From: an uncultured Blastocatellia bacterium
GTDB lineage: Bacteria > Acidobacteriota > Blastocatellia > Pyrinomonadales > Pyrinomonadaceae
DNA: 64,000 nucleotides
Assembly: GCA_946480785.1 (NCBI GenBank)
Contig: CAMLLD010000009.1
Span: 31,024 to 95,023, forward strand
Reading direction: 5' to 3'
In this document: positions 62,501 through 64,000 of the stretch, piece after piece
Layout of the letters: the number at the start of each line of letters is the position of its first letter
How positions within the stretch are numbered: the first letter of the stretch is position 1
The notes under the pieces: generated by a model
Told to the model about the DNA's origin: nothing
The model's input: the letters and a program-made list of their open reading frames with translations, nothing else
Database searches by the model: none
Position numbers and translations under genes: made by a program

Positions 62501-64000
62501 CCAGGTCGTTGATGCCGTTCGAAGCCGGCGTTACAAACTTCGCGTTCGAAACGTTGACAGTGGCAGTACCGCTCGCGCCTGTGTTGTCGCCGGCGCCGAC
62601 GACGATGCCGCTGCCGAACAGGTTCGTGAACTTGGCATCGAACGCGTCGCCGGTGTTGCTGTCCTGAACGTTGAACGTCACGTTTGCCGTGTCCTGCATG
62701 GAAACTGAAACGGCCGTGTTGCCGTCGAGCTTGTTCTGGATGGTGACACCATCAAACGTCAACGTCGCGTTGCCGGAGTGGTTTTCGTGCCGCACCGCAT
62801 ACGAGTTCGAGATGTTGGCGTTGTTGTGATCGATGGTGGTTTTCTCGATAGAAATCGTAGACGGCGAGTTGAAGATCATGAATCCGTTGCCGCTTGGAGC
62901 AAGGATACGCATGAAGCGGAACGTGTATGTACCGCTGCCACCCGTGATATCTACCGCGCCCGTACCGCCCGAACCGTTGGCGCCGGGTGCGCCAGTGGTG
63001 TGCTGAATGGTGCCGCCCGAATTCGCAGTGGAACCATCGCCGGTGATAGTCAGGTCGCCGCTGCCGGTATTGCTGAGAATGATCGCTCTGGCCGGGCCAG
63101 TCGCGCCAGTTCCCGAGTTAATACTGCGGAACGTCATACCAGCGCCACCAATGTTTGTGCTCGTAACGTTGAGCGCAATGCCCGTCGTCGTCACGATCGT
63201 ATTGGTACCCGTACTCGTAACGGTACCGCCGCCGGTCAGGATGATGCCGCCGCCACCGGTGTTGTTGATGGCGATGTCCGCCATCGAGGACGTGCCGATG
63301 TTGACGCTGCCGCGGATCGCTGCGCCGTCAGTGGTGTTGAAGGCCAAACCAAACAGTTGATTGCCGGAAGCGAGGTTGATGCCGTTGTTGCCGCTCGTCG
63401 CGACCGTCGTGATGCCCGGCTTGGTTCCTCCGGTTGACGGGAACGACGGACTGCCCGTAGGCGGCGTCAGTCCGGTGATCGTCGAAAGACTCGACGTCGC
63501 ACCCTGGCCGATCACGTCCTGGTTATTCAACAGCGTAAGCGGACCGGTGTAGTTGCCCGCGCCGGTGTAGATGAAGATGTTGTCGTTGGCTGCCGGATTG
63601 TTGCCCGTGCCGTTGTTGAGCGTGTTGAAGGCGGCAAGGGTCGAGAACGGATTCGACAGACGACCGCATCCGGCCGCGGTGCAAGAGCTGGCGCTACTGT
63701 TAATGAACCAGACCATGCCGCTGATCGGAATGCTGACGGTCGCCGTGTCAGTGCCGCCGCCGTCGACGCGGCTAATCGTGTAGGTAAATGAGTCCGTACC
63801 TTCGAAGCCAGCCGGCGGATCGTAAGTGAATTTACCCATGTCGGTGCCGGAGACCGTCATCACGATGTTGCCGCCGTTCGCGGAAGTCGTGGTGATCGTG
63901 TTTGCAACGATCGTGGACGCAGCGCCGACCGCGCTGATTGAGACGGCGTTTGCGGAAACGTCGTTGCTGGTTACGCTAAACGGAATCAGGAACGAGTTGG
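59547..64000 (-). CDS. giant secreted protein: beta-helix, Calx-beta and lamin-tail domains (5' end outside window)
   Basis: The frame stays open to the right edge, so 1483 C-terminal residues are visible. Order from the visible N-terminus: a cadherin/Big-like repeat (GKFTYDPPAGFEGTDSFTY), then a long right-handed beta-helix region rich in Gly, Asn, Thr (about 600 residues; SNPFSTLAAFNTL, NNQDVIGQGA), a basic linker, a Calx-beta domain (ADAQANEPASGSAPMLFTVSL, EPDETFLLNLSNATNA), a lamin-tail-like domain (FLISELRTSGPGGAGDDFVELYNN) and a closing beta domain ending FKFFFNIEALP. It probably acts as an adhesin or surface-exposed structural protein. No C-terminal sorting signal (LPXTG or PEP-CTERM) is seen. 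The GTG/ATG at 63863 is inside the frame and is not taken as its start. Confidence 0.88.
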   Translation of the reverse strand, partial: NSFLIPFSVTSNDVSANAVSISAVGAASTIVANTITTTSANGGNIVMTVSGTDMGKFTYDPPAGFEGTDSFTYTISRVDGGGTDTATVSIPISGMVWFINSSASSCTAAGCGRLSNPFSTLAAFNTLNNGTGNNPAANDNIFIYTGAGNYTGPLTLLNNQDVIGQGATSSLSTITGLTPPTGSPSFPSTGGTKPGITTVATSGNNGINLASGNQLFGLAFNTTDGAAIRGSVNIGTSSMADIAINNTGGGGIILTGGGTVTSTGTNTIVTTTGIALNVTSTNIGGAGMTFRSINSGTGATGPARAIILSNTGSGDLTITGDGSTANSGGTIQHTTGAPGANGSGGTGAVDITGGSGTYTFRFMRILAPSGNGFMIFNSPSTISIEKTTIDHNNANISNSYAVRHENHSGNATLTFDGVTIQNKLDGNTAVSVSMQDTANVTFNVQDSNTGDAFDAKFTNLFGSGIVVGAGDNTGASGTATVNVSNAKFVTPASNGINDLEMTVQQNSVLNFNVHDNTFDLGSVGANALVGMINVNATGSGRIGSPGNEAVIQNNVIQNLGSSGALLGYQAIRVAPDNCSPTGLTPCTVGTITHRLRIEGNTIQNVWQTAVNISARGKANLNLQFLNNVVGTLANPVGKSNRRGVLMETQANSNLFVAISGNSIVNAGTSNSNAALALRAGTDNSEGNADGTIFATMSGNTIKNTASAGTGGWFRAETINLGVGVTAGNMCLDYNNNTLRNSGDVADATKEFNLVHNSTGTFTRRNGGGNVGTETTTGTIGSNSGCTAPSFAMNFAPRETPFDQFTLRRDKPASSKVNSRVQTLSHHATIVKRDVVNSNADAGSNAIRSNTVAIAPKAITAKAQTPTPKATVRVAGNSTGGSHLNMQQTKTPRRGITVRPTVAPLSAETVTQPIGTLLAGKTVHIQFQVTVNNPYSGGDFVSNQGTVSGSNFSDVLTDDPAVGGANDPTQTPIFTNPNISVADAQANEPASGSAPMLFTVSLSTPAGPTGASVHYATADQPAGPGHAVAGVDYTAIPDTVLNFATGEQFKTITVNILADGAAPEPDETFLLNLSNATNATIVDGQAVGTIKQGTAAGTFLISELRTSGPGGAGDDFVELYNNSDTPLTIAASDASAGYGLFKMGATCGATPILIGTIPNGTVIPARGHYLFVGSQYSLANYGGTGAAAGNVTLSSDIESDRNVAIFNTASAANLSSVTLLDAVGFGANTGGVCDLLREGTTLTPMNGSVLEHSYSRDQCGKKGNPAMFGPCPTAGFVADTNDNANDFLFADTTAAVTPAGQRLGAPGPENLTSPVLRATTISTLLLDANIGAPAPPNRVRDFTPVTNGANGTMSVRRRFVNNTGAPITRLRFRLVDISSLAVPGGIADVRALTSTNVVVSGVTDSGTCAAAGAGPAPCTVTVLGTTLETPPAQAMGGAMNSSMSAGTITLATPLAPGASINLQFLLGVQQTGSFKFFFNIEALP

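Noticed and set aside
61734..63437. Several plus-strand frames at the right end
   Set aside because: All are antisense to the giant beta-helix protein, whose repetitive codons keep the other strand open.
1..64000. CRISPR array, tRNA, rRNA or prophage
   Set aside because: No regularly spaced direct repeats, cloverleaf-like sequences, rRNA stretches or phage structural genes were seen.

Overview
The window reads as a chromosomal segment of a GC-rich (about 60 % by eye) member of the Acidobacteriota, probably near class Blastocatellia. The main evidence is five proteins of the VWFA-related Acidobacterial family (four of them in tandem). Supporting evidence is a tricorn-type protease, secreted HEAT-repeat proteins run by ECF sigma factors, DUF2277, DUF2911, DUF3224 and DUF6438 proteins, and many predicted secreted proteins and lipoproteins. 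No rRNA, tRNA, phage gene, transposase gene or CRISPR array is visible. The taxonomic placement is inference from family content.

Layout. 1-3498 (minus): operon of an M61 aminopeptidase-like gene broken by an in-frame TAA, an enoyl-CoA hydratase and an M48-like metalloprotease that runs off the left edge. 3582-5810 (plus): thioredoxin with zinc ribbon, DoxX, MFS transporter. 5785-8579 (minus): DUF3298 lipoprotein, CYTH protein, a palindromic repeat and a DUF2911 protein. 8677-12998 (plus): tricorn protease and a Cys-rich secreted protein. 13072-14780 (minus): a DarTG toxin-antitoxin pair. 14895-16355 (plus): PQQ-type sugar dehydrogenase. 16368-20875 (minus): ECF sigma, membrane anti-sigma-like protein, two secreted HEAT proteins and a Fis-type HTH protein. 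20931-22961: single-chain aconitase-family hydratase. 23051-26810 (plus): TPR protein, AraC regulator, VOC protein, DinB protein, M20D amidohydrolase. 26811-30215: thioredoxin-fold-like secreted protein, M20 dipeptidase, Cys-paired lipoprotein. 30309-40206 (plus): four tandem VWFA proteins, a dienelactone hydrolase and a DHFR-like reductase in one apparent operon. 40196-44650 (minus): a second, paralogous sigma/anti-sigma/HEAT/HEAT module. 44755-46840: amidohydrolase, GNAT, bactofilin. 46841-47221: a complex inverted-repeat element. 47222-52711 (minus): DUF6438, DUF3224, DUF2277, MgtC, small membrane protein, glycosyltransferase, palindromic repeat, fifth VWFA protein. 52766-56978: fumarase, ferredoxin, Rieske protein, SIMPL protein, CBS protein, Hsp20. 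56984-59470: Lon. 59547-64000 (minus): a giant secreted beta-helix/Calx-beta/lamin-tail protein that runs off the right edge.

The most interesting content is (i) the four-gene module ECF sigma / membrane anti-sigma / TPR-HEAT / N-domain-HEAT, present twice in the same order, which looks like a regulated envelope system I cannot match to a described one; (ii) the tandem VWFA array, whose outer and inner members form two sub-pairs and whose fourth copy kept the leader of the first; (iii) several families of dispersed palindromic repeats that fill intergenic gaps and in places supply codons of host genes.
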